Source: Gracilaria gracilis
Taxonomy: Eukaryota; Rhodophyta; Florideophyceae; Gracilariales; Gracilariaceae
NCBI GenBank assembly: GCA_030374805.1
Contig: JARGSG010000120.1
Location: 62,001 to 126,000 of the forward strand
Direction of reading: 5' to 3'
Length of the DNA: 64,000 bases
The notes beneath the pieces are model-generated. The model was not told where the DNA came from and did not search any database. It was given only the letters and a program-made list of their open reading frames with translations. A program made the position numbers and the translations under genes. This document shows, piece after piece, positions 19,190 through 28,620 of this stretch (position 1 is the first letter of the stretch; the number at the start of each line of letters is the position of its first letter).

Positions 19190-19930
19190 CTATTTCGTCA
19201 GAATCGTCACTGAAGACTTGCAGTTACCTCTAGAGGTGGCTTGTGCCAACTGCGCTCGTTTCTCCAGCTCAATCTCAGAAGTGAAGAGGGCACGAACAAG
19301 ATGATGCTGGTGGAGGCGAAAGATGAGCTCCTCGTTTTGCAAGCCTGCAAATAGGGGATTTGCAAAGAACCAATCAAACTCGCTGCTCCCAAGAGTGAGG
19401 ACAAGTGTCCCCAGTCAACTGTGCAAAGGCGCCAAGATTTTTTTGCGAGTTGCGTGGTAACATAAGATTGCAGCAGGTCTCATCTCTGCACAGCTCGATG
19501 AAGTTTGGAGCACTGCTCTGCTCAACTTCATCGAGCTGTTGAAGTTGAGCACTGCTTACCAAAGGTAGCCCTCTTAACCTTCTAACTTCATCGAGGTGTT
19601 CAGAGATGAGAAGTTGTCTCCCCAATCCATTTCCAGTCCTGAACAGTCTTGAACCTCACAACCGCAGAAGTGGCATTTCTTTCAAAGGAAGCGAGGACAG
19701 ATTCTTCGTACATATCATGTCGTTTACTGAGAGAACGCTGGACCTCCTGCGTTCTATTTCCGCACCTGTAGTTACGATTCCGGTGATGGGGGTTATTCCA
19801 TTTCCAATGAAACATCATCAACCACTCTGTATCACAAGTCTTCAGTCGGGACACAACCGACGTACATCATCTATCGAAGCTTCACTCCTGAACTATGTTA
19901 TGCATCGAGGTATGACACTATGATAGGTCA
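19190..19930 (-). other. possible small spliced gene, unidentified
   Basis: Between the DnaJ-type gene and the asparaginase gene the minus strand holds coding-like pieces. The best runs from about 19345 to 19190: it reads LQNEELIFRLHQHHLVRA and continues helical to a stop, and it follows a good 3' splice site (pyrimidines then TTTGCAG). Upstream, 19559-19625 reads LLISEHLDEVRRLRGLPL before a GTAAGC donor-like site, and a further open stretch lies at about 19650-19800. The reading phases of these pieces do not join simply, so the exon model is not settled. No family is recognised. A 16-bp inverted repeat sits in the putative intron. Confidence 0.3.
19490..19539. repeat. 16-bp perfect inverted repeat, 18-nt loop
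   Basis: The arms at 19490-19505 and 19524-19539 (ACAGCTCGATGAAGTT and its complement) are exact. The half-motif AACTTCATCGAG recurs a few tens of bases away near 19580, so the region is repetitive around this motif. Confidence 0.8.
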
Positions 19931-20097
19931 TCGACATGATCTTGATTTCAAAAAAAAAAACGTCGTGATGTCCTTGGATCCTGCTCAGCGCGATGAAGTT
20001 GTGGTTGATCTTGAGGGCCGTACACAAGCTGCTCCACGGGAAAGTTTAGAGAACACGTATCATAGTGAAGCAGTCGCAACCCAGTGTAGATATCCAA

Positions 20098-20991
20098 ATG
20101 GCATCAGTTGTCTCCACTTGGAAATTCTCCAAAGATGGGGTGCAATCAGCGTCAGAAGCGCTTTCTTCCTCATCATCTTCCGCAATGGCGGTCGAAACTG
20201 GCATAAAAGTGGTCGAGCTTGACGAAAGCGTAACTTCGGCTGGGTATGGTGGTCTTCCGAATGCCGCAGGTATTTTGCAACTTGACGCAGCCATGATGAC
20301 CTCCGCTGGCAGAGTTGGGTCTGTCATGGCACTCACAGGCTTCCGTTCCGCGATCGATATTGCACACACGGTGCTCCGCCATTCGAATCACCCTATTCTG
20401 GCAGGAGAAGGTGCAGCGCTGTTCGCCGAACAGCATGGATTTCGTGCTAGAAGTGATACCCTCTCACCCCATGCTCAGAAGCGCTATCAAGAGTTTGCGG
20501 CGAGCGCAAATCCCGTACCAGAGTCTCACAACAACGGTGGAATGGTACATTCCGACACTGTGGGTATGATTGCTCGGGACAGATCAGGTGCGATAACTGT
20601 TGGTTGTGCTACGAGCGGAATGCAGTTCAAATCAGTCGGTAGAGTCGGTGATAGCCCAATCATTGGTGCCGGCCTCTACGCATCTGAAAGTGGAGCGGCA
20701 GTGGCATCGGGGGATGGTGACAAGATGATACGATTCTGCTTGGCTTTTCTCACAGTTGAACGGATGAGCACTGGTTGTTCGGCGACCGAGGCTTCTCGAT
20801 ATGCGATCGGACGCGTACGGCAAACGGATCCTAGTTGCCAAGCGGCCATCGTTTCAATGTCTGCAGACGGTGCGTACGGCGCGGCGTGCACACATGACGG
20901 TTTTGGCGCGGTTGGATGGCGCGAAGGTATGAGCCAAACCGAGATCATAGAGGTAAAAGGAGATATCTCTGTATCCTGGAAACATACTTGA
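20098..20991 (+). CDS. AGA: N4-(beta-N-acetylglucosaminyl)-L-asparaginase (glycosylasparaginase)
   Basis: This N-terminal-nucleophile hydrolase cleaves the GlcNAc-Asn bond during glycoprotein degradation. The first ATG at 20098 gives 297 residues. The self-cleavage and nucleophile site is visible as MVHSDTVGM, with Thr154 expected to become the N-terminus of the small subunit. Downstream family motifs are SGMQFKSVGRVGDSPIIGAGLYA and a GDGDKMIRFC stretch, which bind substrate Asn and shape the oxyanion hole. The alpha part contains LDAAMM and VGSVMALTGFRSAI, as in the animal enzyme. Human AGA (346 residues) has a signal peptide; none is visible here, so either a 5' exon with a signal is missed or the enzyme is not lysosomal. 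It converges with the cardiolipin-synthase-like gene, 41 bp between stops. Confidence 0.88.
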   Translation: MASVVSTWKFSKDGVQSASEALSSSSSSAMAVETGIKVVELDESVTSAGYGGLPNAAGILQLDAAMMTSAGRVGSVMALTGFRSAIDIAHTVLRHSNHPILAGEGAALFAEQHGFRARSDTLSPHAQKRYQEFAASANPVPESHNNGGMVHSDTVGMIARDRSGAITVGCATSGMQFKSVGRVGDSPIIGAGLYASESGAAVASGDGDKMIRFCLAFLTVERMSTGCSATEASRYAIGRVRQTDPSCQAAIVSMSADGAYGAACTHDGFGAVGWREGMSQTEIIEVKGDISVSWKHT

Positions 20992-21032
20992 CTTGTGTGT
21001 AAGCGCTTTAACACAGACTCCGTGTGGAGCGA

Positions 21033-21869
21033 TCAAAGGCGATTCCACCGTGTCCAGAATTGTCGCCCATATGAGAAACCGGACGCACATGTGGTAAACG
21101 CAGTGGCGAATCCGATGGTTTGTAAAGTGCCGTCACTCAATGTACCCATTTCACCGGCGTTGACAACGCCAGCAAAGGTAAGCGCGATTTGAAACGTAGT
21201 GTTCAGCTTCGAAATGAGAATAGGTTCCACGGCGCTCTTCCGCGTAACTTGAACAAGGTCTCGAAAAGAGTGGTGCGGATGAGTTCTACGTGTGAGCGCC
21301 ATCCACCCAGTAACCAAGCCAACATCCCTTGCGATGATAAGGGAAACAAGCCATGCGGGAATTATCTGTTGAGAAGCGAGGCTCAACGAGGATATGGTTA
21401 TGAGCAATTTGTCGGCAGCTGGGTCTAAATAGGATCCAATGACGGTGCGCAGCTTGAGCTTTCTGGCTAGAACCCCATCAAGCCAATCGGATATGGCAGC
21501 AAACACAAGACCACCAAGCGCAAGGTCATATTCGTCGTTTATGATCCAGTATCCGATTACTGGTGCTATTGCTATACGTCCACAGGTGATCATGTTGGCG
21601 ACGTTCCAGGGGCTTGCTTGGGGCCTGCCATCGTTTTGTGTGCTGGTATGACAATGACGGATGCGGTAACTGGGCAAAGATGCGTCTCGATAACAGTATT
21701 GAATAGAAGTTTGAATTGGCGCTTGCTCGTGACGACGACTTGCACCGTGAGTGATAGATGCAAAACTAGTTTGACTACCCACCAGAGTGTATGCTTGTCT
21801 GAGCGTTAACGGACTGTGGCGATATGTCTTAGACAGCTTCCAGAAAGAGGAAGCAAGTAAAGTGGACAT
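21033..21869 (-). CDS. cardiolipin synthase-like CDP-alcohol phosphatidyltransferase
   Basis: This 278-residue protein starts at an ATG at 21869. It carries the full CDP-alcohol phosphotransferase motif D-x2-DG-x2-AR-x8-G-x3-D-x3-D in SDWLDGVLARKLKLRTVIGS followed by YLDPAADK (about residues 140-170), which binds Mg2+ and the CDP head group. Several membrane spans flank it. Overall order and wording (NMITCGRIAIAPVIGYWII before, SLIIARDVGLVTGWM after) fit eukaryotic cardiolipin synthase, which joins CDP-diacylglycerol and phosphatidylglycerol in the inner mitochondrial membrane. The first 80 residues are Ser/Thr/Arg/His-rich and suit a mitochondrial presequence. A plastid phosphatidylglycerophosphate synthase is the main alternative. 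Confidence 0.82.
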   Translation of the reverse strand: MSTLLASSFWKLSKTYRHSPLTLRQAYTLVGSQTSFASITHGASRRHEQAPIQTSIQYCYRDASLPSYRIRHCHTSTQNDGRPQASPWNVANMITCGRIAIAPVIGYWIINDEYDLALGGLVFAAISDWLDGVLARKLKLRTVIGSYLDPAADKLLITISSLSLASQQIIPAWLVSLIIARDVGLVTGWMALTRRTHPHHSFRDLVQVTRKSAVEPILISKLNTTFQIALTFAGVVNAGEMGTLSDGTLQTIGFATAFTTCASGFSYGRQFWTRWNRL

Positions 21870-22177
21870 ATGGATGCCCTTTAAATGAGCACCTCTGCAC
21901 TTTGACGACTTTGACGATCGAGCTTCGCGATAGCATGCGATGGGTGAGATGCAAAATATGCGTCACACTTTGCACACGTTATTATATCTATTGACAAGGT
22001 GGTCGGTTTTTGCTGAAGTGGATCATGATAGATAGATATGATACGCTTGGGTAGCGTGTTGTATCGGATCAGATTGTTGGCGGAATGTGAGGAGGTTCGA
22101 TGTGGACGGCCACTGATCGGATCCGACCGATGCATGCGATCAAACAAGAGCACATGGTGGGGCTGGGCTGGGCTGTG

Positions 22178-22184
22178 CAAAAAA
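22178..22184 (-). terminator. Pol III T-run terminator of the 5S gene
   Basis: A plus-strand A run directly abuts the 3' end of the 5S gene, giving a T run on the transcript strand. Confidence 0.7.
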
Positions 22185-22305
22185 ACATTCGGCACTGGGG
22201 ATTCCAGACCGATCCCTCATGTCAGTACTAGCCCAGCTCAAAGCGACTTAGCTTCGCAGTTCGGGATGGGATGCGGCGCATGTCCACTTGATATGGCCGA
22301 ATGTG
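22185..22305 (-). rRNA. 5S ribosomal RNA
   Basis: The minus strand reads a 121-nt 5S rRNA. The ends form a 9-bp helix I (ACATTCGGC with GCCGAATGT). The conserved loop-B/C region CATCCCGAACTGCGAAGCTAA and the internal RNA polymerase III promoter (A box near AGCTAAG, C box near GATCGGTCTGG) are present. A run of six or more T follows directly on the transcribed strand (plus-strand A run ending at 22184), as expected for Pol III termination. Only one copy is visible and no other rRNA gene is near. It marks the left edge of the GC-rich island. Confidence 0.95.
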
Positions 22306-23774
22306 ACTATTGGAGATGACGACTCGCTATTTATTACAAGATAGCCATCTTTAGCTTCTTTGAGTCAGAAAAAGTGACGGAACGCCTGTGCTTCCTCTCC
22401 TCACCAATCTCAATAGTAGATAAATACCATCTACGAATGCCAGAGTGTTCGAATACCGTCCCATTGCTAAACACGGAGGCGAAGTGTGTAGAGTGCAATG
22501 GATGCAGTTCACGAAAAGCTGTAGCACGCACAATGTTATCGCGCATAGCACGATAGCGCCCAGATCACGCGCACCTGGCGAGAAGAGACAACGCGCACCG
22601 TCGCCCAGCCCAACTCATAATGTCGGCACGCGACGCTATCATACGATGAACATCACGTGCGGGTTGGCACCCGCCAAGCGCAGTTGCACAGCGCGCCCGT
22701 GCACCTTGATGACGTCTCCAAGCCGTTCGTCACCTTCGAGTCCTCCGGCACCACGTTGCATAGCCTGCTAATCGCTCTAAACCATGCGTACCTGTCCGCC
22801 CGTCGCGTTTTTACACGCCAAACAGAATGTCACAACACGAGTGCTTCTCACGGTCTGGGAGCAACTTGCATGTCATGCGTTCCACTTGCCCGTGTCGCGT
22901 CGCCGCGAGACACTTTCAACCGTCTCAAGTGTCGTGTGTCTCACGAGAAGCGCGTCATCTCCGTCAGTGCCTTTTTCACCGCCACTCGTTCCATCAAGGT
23001 GGAATACGAGCTGGTGAACATCGGCTGCATGCTGTAAACAGCTTCCTCAACGCGCTCGCAGATCAGTGTTTCCCTCCTTTCACGTCGTCGATGCAATGCG
23101 TTTGAAACCGCCGAGTTTGTGCACGAGTGCGTTTGCGTGATTGATGGTTGTCAAACGCGAGCCGCCTTCCTTGATGGGGCGGCGTCACGATGAAGGCAGC
23201 CGTTTCGCACGCCGCAACGTCATGAGAGCCAGTCAAAGCTTCAGCACGAACGCAGGCGCTTCCTCTTGATCAGCGATGATGCACAAGCTGTGACATGTCG
23301 TGAAACGTCATGTGATTGCTTTAATCAAACGATTGCTCACAGAGCCAAGTGCTGGATAAGATAGGGCTCTCGTCGCAAATGTTTATTTCAATGAGCCCAT
23401 GCTCACGGTCTCCAATTTGGTGTGGATAAGTGTCTGTGCACAGGAACGAGGATCAATGGCTAAGAGGAATATTGTTATTCTTGATGCACAGACTCATTTG
23501 TCACATATCTTGTTAGACACCAAATGGTATCTAAGAAAGTACACACCCAAGTAGAAGGCATCACTGACATTAGCCAGTGCCCACCGACTGCCAGCGGAAA
23601 ACGCAAACAACCTACAAGCTGATGAACATGGCCTGGATGAGCTCATTACTGACGGTGGTCGGAGGTGAACGGCGCACAGCACATGCGTAAATTAAATGGA
23701 TTAAAGGTATATAATACCCAGGGTATGTAAAGTATGAAACATGTGCAAAAAAAGTAGTGACGATGGCAGTGGCT
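22306..23774. other. intergenic, about 1.5 kb, with one unassigned open frame
   Basis: There is no recognisable gene. A plus-strand open stretch of about 140 codons (22620-23037) has C-rich third positions similar to the neighbouring genes and reads HLDDVSKPFVTFESSGTTL in its middle, but it lacks an upstream ATG and I know no family for it. It may be an exon or a gene remnant. The rest (23040-23770) shows nothing I can support. Confidence 0.35.
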
Positions 23775-24509
23775 CTACTCATAAACCCATGCCTCAATGT
23801 CGGTCTTGCTCCACGAATTGAGCTCCTCCGGCTTGAACCAAAGAGCTATCTCGGCTTCTGCAGACTCTTTAGAATCGCTTCCATGACTGCAAGAAAATGT
23901 TAGTTGGACAACAAGTGCTTGGTATTGCAGTACAAGAAAGAAACACTTACATGATGTTTTTGCCAGTAATGATGGCAAGATCGCCTCGAATCGTGCCCGG
24001 ATCGGCCGCAAGCGGACTGGTAGCGCCGATCATCCTCCGTCTACACGCAGATGAAAACGCAAACAAAAAGTCAGCAAAAAAAAAAAAGCACAATGAGAGA
24101 GAGAGAGACAACAACAAACAAAAGCAACGCACCCCTGTCGAATAACATCCTCGCCCTCAAAAACCATGGCGACGACGGGACCACTGCTCAGAAACTTGCA
24201 CAGCGTCGGGAAGAACGGGCGTTCCGCCAAGTCGTAGTAATGCTTTTTAGCCATGTCCAAAGTGGGCGTGACAAGCTTGAGCGCGACCAGTTTGAAACCC
24301 CTCTTCTCGAAGCGCTGTATAACCTCGCCCACCAGGCCGCGCTGCACGGCATCCGGCTTGAGCATGATATAAGAGCGCTCGCTCTTATCCGCCATCGCGA
24401 CAGTAGTAGCGGCAGCGGTAGCGGCAGCGACGGACGCAGCGGCAATGGCGCGCGTGCCGAACAGATTGCGGCCCGCAAACAGCGCGGCTCTCGACAGGAA
24501 GGACGCCAT
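23775..24509 (-). CDS. NDK: nucleoside diphosphate kinase, organellar, three exons
   Basis: This enzyme transfers phosphate between nucleoside di- and triphosphates through a phosphohistidine. Exons on the minus strand are 24133-24509, 23951-24040 and 23775-23886; introns are 92 and 64 nt (GTGCGT...TAG, GTAAGT...CAG), and the phases join to give 192 residues. The N-terminal 40 or so residues ([20 protein letters not shown] and an Ala-rich stretch) look like a mitochondrial presequence. The core starts at [40 protein letters not shown] and [19 protein letters not shown] follow across the introns, with the catalytic His in IIHGSDS, and the protein ends in WVYE. The first of the GC-rich island genes. 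Confidence 0.95.
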
Positions 24510-24979
24510 AGCTTGGAAGGTAGTGGCCAACGGAGAGGAGCAAGAAGCGCGGCGCGTCGTGCGGGAATGGGAGCGCGCCGATCGATGGGCGCGATCCGCA
24601 CGATGGCGCGCCACAGCGCGCGCGCCAGATCGAGCACGTCGCGCAGCCACGTGGCACAGACACACGCGTGTTCCACGTGTACAGGAGCGCGTGGTGCAAG
24701 CTCAGCTCGTTTTGGGGCCGAAAACCGGCGCCTCTTGATGAGACACTTTATGTTCAGCGCGAGTTGCAGCGCGAGTGCGCTGGTAAGATAGGCGGCGTCA
24801 GCGCCGGCACCACGACGTGTGCGTGGGACAAGCGGCGGCGTTCCAAGGCGCGGCGTGCCCCCCACGGTGTGGGGGTTGGAGCCGCATTGTCCCGCTGCCC
24901 TTCACCTTTTCTTGGTCTCGCGCGCACAACAACATGTCGCAGTCGCCAGACAGCCGTGCACGAAGTGCCTCGGCCGCGC
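24510..24979. other. intergenic, 470 bp, very GC-rich
   Basis: This is the upstream region of the NDP kinase gene, up to the 3' end of the methyltransferase gene. It is rich in GCGCGC. Open frames here reflect base composition, and no gene is supported. Confidence 0.5.
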
Positions 24980-26992
24980 TCACTGACGGCGCTGGTGTAA
25001 CACATCGTGCTGACAGCCGGCGGCTGCGTGCCGCGCCGCCACCGCTCTCAGCGGCGCCAGCGTCTGTTCGCACTCCAGCAGCAGTCGAGCCACGGCGAGC
25101 TGCGGCGCGCACTCGAGCAACGTCATCTCGGCGAACGCCTCGCACAGCACGCGCTCCAGCAGCGCGGACGTCGGCGAGTGAACGGTGCGCATCAACAGCG
25201 CGTTCGATTCGCGCCGCCACGCCGCACGATGCGTCTCGGAACACAGCCACGCCGCGTGCGCCAGTCGTAGCATCGCCTGTAACGCGTCGCGCTGCGCGTC
25301 GTCGAGCGGCGCGCCGTCCGTCTTGAGTGCGCGTGCGGCGTGTAAGTGGAGCTTGCGTGTGGCATGTCGCTCGCGAACAAGCTGCAGCGCCTGCTGTTTG
25401 TGAGCCGTGGCCTGACGTGCCAGTTGCACGAATTGCGCGCGTTTGCTTTGGTCGTTGCAGCGGATGGTGTCCACGATACACAGCGCAAAATCTACCGCAT
25501 CTGCCGTTGAAATCAGCTCATTCACCTTGTTCTCCTCCAGTGCAAACTCCTGCCGCCCGACCTCGAGACAAACGGAGTAGCACACTTCGCTCACTGAATC
25601 GTGCACCTGTTCGAGCTTGCCTTCTGATTCAGCTGCAAACAGCGGTAACAACGGCATGCCCTCTCTGTCAAAATAGCGCTCATAGCGCTCACCTATTAGC
25701 CTGCACAGCCGCTTAAAGTACTCAAGCAACCCGTTCCTCGTCGTGCCTGCCTTTCGAGACCGTCTCACCGCCTCAAACGACACCGCATGCGTTCCAGCCA
25801 CACCATCGCAAATCGTCTCACATCTCCTTGCAAAATGTTTATCACCCAGAGCGCCAAACTTTCGCTTGGCGAGATACGTGCACAGCACAACGCCGGACTC
25901 TGCTGCAAGCCGAAACGAAAGGCGCCAAAACTCACCATCGCCAACCGAGTGGTCGTCTACCGCTGAAAACAAACCTCTCGCAATGATGGCAGCCTCCTTT
26001 CTTTCGCCGAGTCGAGTCATATCCCGCTTCGTAGGCAGTAGCTTCGGATGCGCATGCGGTGCACGCCGTTTTGTGAGCCAGCTATGAGCCAGTTCCCTAC
26101 GTTGCTGCGCAGAGAGAAAAATGTCACACGCAGGCAGTACTTTGCTCACATGGTGCATGATGAGACACGCGGTGGTTGCCACAGCGACGGAAACATTCAT
26201 GCTCTCAACAAAGCCCATCATGGGGATGGTGAACAATTCATCGGCATGCTCATTCATCAGCGCCGTGACGCCGTAACGTTCGTTGCCGAATACAAACGCG
26301 CACTTTGAAGAGAGATCTACCGAAGACAGAGGCTTTGCGGACGATGACAACGAAGACACAATGATTCGATATCCATTGTTCTTGAGAGTCTTGACACAGT
26401 CATTGATGGCATCATACTCTGATATAGTGAGCCATTTATGACAGCCCTTGCTCACTTGTCTCACGCTTTGATCATGCTCAAATCGGTGCATGACTGACAT
26501 GCGCTGCAAAGCGTGTTGCTGCGCATTGTTCGGTTTCTTTGTCGGGTATTCATTCGATATAATATGCAGATCCTGAATACCGTATGCATCACAAGAACGA
26601 ACAATGGCCGCCAGGTTGTGTGGCCCCTGCACACCGTCCAACACAAACGTAAAATGTCTGCTTCGGTTGCTCAACGCGCGCGCAAACAACTGAGCCCTCG
26701 CGGGCGTCATGGTGTCAAACAGACGCACGTCCTGAGCATGTAGCGACTGCTCGCGCAACAGCTGTGCGCGCGTCATGGACGTCGTTTGCTCCGGCGCATG
26801 GTGCTTGCGCAGCGACCTCGGCGACGACGAGCGTCGCTTCGAAACGCTGCAGCTGGCGGCGTGGCGGGGCGCGACACGGCGCTTGTGCGCGCGTGAGTTG
26901 CACGAGTGGCGCTCAAGCTGTAGCGGGGCGACGGAAGAGAAGGCGATGTGACGGTGTGGCGTGGGGTGGTGGACAACAGCGTGGGGCGGCAT
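24980..26992 (-). CDS. TrmH/SpoU-family RNA 2'-O-methyltransferase with long C-terminal extension
   Basis: This 670-residue protein starts at an ATG at 26992. Residues about 90-300 are a SPOUT methyltransferase domain: TFVLDGVQGPHNLAAIVRSC (motif 1, with the catalytic Arg), FVFGNERYGVTALM (motif 2, the deep-knot SAM site) and IPMMGFVESMNVSVAVATTA (motif 3). That combination is typical of tRNA Gm18 or rRNA Gm methyltransferases of the TrmH group. The remaining 350 or so residues are mostly helical and I recognise no domain in them. They include an Ala/Arg/Leu-rich end whose composition follows local GC richness. The N-terminus (first 70 residues) is His/Arg/Ser-rich, compatible with an organelle presequence. 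It shares a short divergent promoter with the 2H phosphoesterase gene, 258 bp between start codons. Confidence 0.8.
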   Translation of the reverse strand: MPPHAVVHHPTPHRHIAFSSVAPLQLERHSCNSRAHKRRVAPRHAASCSVSKRRSSSPRSLRKHHAPEQTTSMTRAQLLREQSLHAQDVRLFDTMTPARAQLFARALSNRSRHFTFVLDGVQGPHNLAAIVRSCDAYGIQDLHIISNEYPTKKPNNAQQHALQRMSVMHRFEHDQSVRQVSKGCHKWLTISEYDAINDCVKTLKNNGYRIIVSSLSSSAKPLSSVDLSSKCAFVFGNERYGVTALMNEHADELFTIPMMGFVESMNVSVAVATTACLIMHHVSKVLPACDIFLSAQQRRELAHSWLTKRRAPHAHPKLLPTKRDMTRLGERKEAAIIARGLFSAVDDHSVGDGEFWRLSFRLAAESGVVLCTYLAKRKFGALGDKHFARRCETICDGVAGTHAVSFEAVRRSRKAGTTRNGLLEYFKRLCRLIGERYERYFDREGMPLLPLFAAESEGKLEQVHDSVSEVCYSVCLEVGRQEFALEENKVNELISTADAVDFALCIVDTIRCNDQSKRAQFVQLARQATAHKQQALQLVRERHATRKLHLHAARALKTDGAPLDDAQRDALQAMLRLAHAAWLCSETHRAAWRRESNALLMRTVHSPTSALLERVLCEAFAEMTLLECAPQLAVARLLLECEQTLAPLRAVAARHAAAGCQHDVLHQRRQ

Positions 26993-27250
26993 TGGAGCGG
27001 CGGGCGACTGACGTTCAGTTATCTATCTCTAGGATAGATACGGTAGAGCTACCGTGCGTGGGTAGGGCTACGTCGATACGAGGTAACGTTCTACCAACGG
27101 TACGTTAGCTGCAAAGTATCTACCAACGGTATAGCTGGCGCAGTCGGATGAAACAAAAAATTAACTGCGCACAGGACTTGGGGCTGTTGCAGCGCTTTTT
27201 GGGCGCGACTCGGCTCGCAGTGGCGCTTGCGTTGCACGGCTTCGGGTGGA
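26993..27250. promoter_or_regulatory. divergent promoter with repeated TCTACCAACGGTA motif
   Basis: Between the methyltransferase (minus) and 2H phosphoesterase (plus) start codons, the 13-bp motif TCTACCAACGGTA occurs at 27090-27102 and 27119-27131, 29 bp apart. A third exact copy lies inverted at 30626-30638. Related GGTAGAG/CTACCG words surround the pair. A binding site controlling both genes is inferred. Confidence 0.45.
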
Positions 27251-28126
27251 ATGTTGACGGCGTTCGCAGCCGCAGCTTCACTTGCACCATCTTCCAAGGC
27301 GCGCGTGGGCACAGAGCACAAGCAAACAGCGGGCGTACGTAGGTGCGTTTTCGGCAGAATGTACAATGCTAACAGGGTGAGAAGGGAGTACCGTGACCTA
27401 GATGACGTGTTTGCGCACAACGACAACGACAACGACGGCGACGGCAACGTCGCACAAGCCGCGCACGGCAGCGGCATGCGGCGACTTGGTGACGACGAGC
27501 AGGCGCGCGAACAGACGCATGTGGCACGCATGTCACGCGTGGTAAATGACGAAAAGGCGAAGTTGTTCGTGGCCATTGCGCTAGAGGACGTGACGCGACT
27601 GCATCTTTGCGGTCTACCGCTGTCGCACATTGCAAAGCAACGTCATATCGATGAGAAGGACTTTCACATCACGCTCAACTTTATCGGGCTGGAAGACGTA
27701 CGCAAGGTGCATGACGTTTTGAAACAGATTCAGTTCGAGCAGTTTGACATACGCATCAAGGGCGTGGGCGCATTTCCCGCCGAGACGTATCCGCGCACGC
27801 TGTGGGCCGGCGTGCAGGCCAGCGACAAGTTGCTATCGCTGCACACGCTGCTCAAGCTGCGACTCAAGGCAAGCGGCGTGCGCGTGAGCGATAAGCACGA
27901 GCAGTATCGACCGCATGTGACGCTGGCGTGGGTGGCGAAATCGGAAGCGGCTATCGAAGCGGCCAAAGAGTTCCTGCAGCTCAACGCGCGCTTCGAGGCG
28001 CAGTCGTTCACCGTGCGCGACTTCGTGCTCATGGAGTCGCCGCCCGCCGGCGCCGCGCGCGCGCGCGCCGCCGCCGCGGCCAAGTACGTGGTGCGCCACC
28101 GCTACGCGCTGCAGCAGCCGCAGTAA
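27251..28126 (+). CDS. 2H phosphoesterase (RNA 2',3'-cyclic phosphodiesterase / AKAP7-NLS type)
   Basis: The first ATG of the frame is at 27251 (291 residues); a second in-frame ATG at 27359 (MYNANRV) is an equally plausible start. The catalytic domain (about residues 100-290) has the two 2H signatures, FHITLNFIG (H-x-T) and YRPHVTLAWV (H-x-T), about 110 residues apart, with LFVAIAL opening the fold as in the LigT/ThpR and AKAP7 families. These enzymes open cyclic phosphates on RNA or nucleotides. The N-terminus holds an Asp/Asn-rich, low-complexity segment (HNDNDNDGDGN). Ala-rich GCGCGC-coded residues precede the C-terminal YVVRHRYALQQPQ. The substrate is unknown. Confidence 0.8.
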   Translation: MLTAFAAAASLAPSSKARVGTEHKQTAGVRRCVFGRMYNANRVRREYRDLDDVFAHNDNDNDGDGNVAQAAHGSGMRRLGDDEQAREQTHVARMSRVVNDEKAKLFVAIALEDVTRLHLCGLPLSHIAKQRHIDEKDFHITLNFIGLEDVRKVHDVLKQIQFEQFDIRIKGVGAFPAETYPRTLWAGVQASDKLLSLHTLLKLRLKASGVRVSDKHEQYRPHVTLAWVAKSEAAIEAAKEFLQLNARFEAQSFTVRDFVLMESPPAGAARARAAAAAKYVVRHRYALQQPQ

Positions 28127-28620
28127 AAGCAACACGCGCCGCACGCGCGCGCTGTAATTGTCAGTCAGCGTGTTGCCTTTCACGTCAGCGCGTGCGGCGC
28201 GCGCGTCGCGCACGGGCTGCGCGCGCCACACAGCGCGCTGTCTCTCTCTCTCGCTCGCTCGCTCGCTCGCGCACGCGCACGCGCTGCCTCGTCTCTCGCG
28301 CGCGTTGTTTCGGGACGCTTGTTTTTGTCGCGCACCCGTTTGCGCGCACGCGGCCGCCGCTTTTTTTTTGCGCAACACTCCTGTTGTGGGTGCCACCCCG
28401 TTGCGTCGTCGGTTGCGCTTTCGTCATCACCCCTCGCCGGCCCCCCCCCTCTAACCCAACCCCCCCTTCTTTCCCCCCCCACCCACCCCCCCCCCTTCTC
28501 TCTCCGCCTGTGCGTCCGCCTTCCCGGCTCGGTCCGTCGGCCACTGCTCCGCTCCCTCCCCTCCCCCCCCCCCCCCCCCCCCTTCCCCCCAGCCCCGCGT
28601 CGCGCACGCCCTCGTTCACA
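28127..28620 (+). promoter_or_regulatory. 5' region of the PH-kinase gene with extreme pyrimidine bias and a 20-C run
   Basis: From about 28430 to 28620 the plus strand is almost only C and T, with many C runs, the longest being 20 C at 28563-28582. A CTCTCTCTCGCTCGCTCGCTCG repeat lies at about 28240-28270. It may be promoter or 5' leader. The frame open through it upstream of the kinase ATG reads low-complexity Pro/Arg and is not taken as coding. Confidence 0.5.

Noticed and set aside
23260-23330. Box C/D snoRNA-like words (CGATGATG)
   Set aside because: No matching D box and terminal stem at the expected spacing.
27928-28620. Upstream extension of the PH-kinase frame by 231 codons
   Set aside because: It overlaps the 2H phosphoesterase gene and then runs through low-complexity C/T sequence; the ATG at 28621 fits better.
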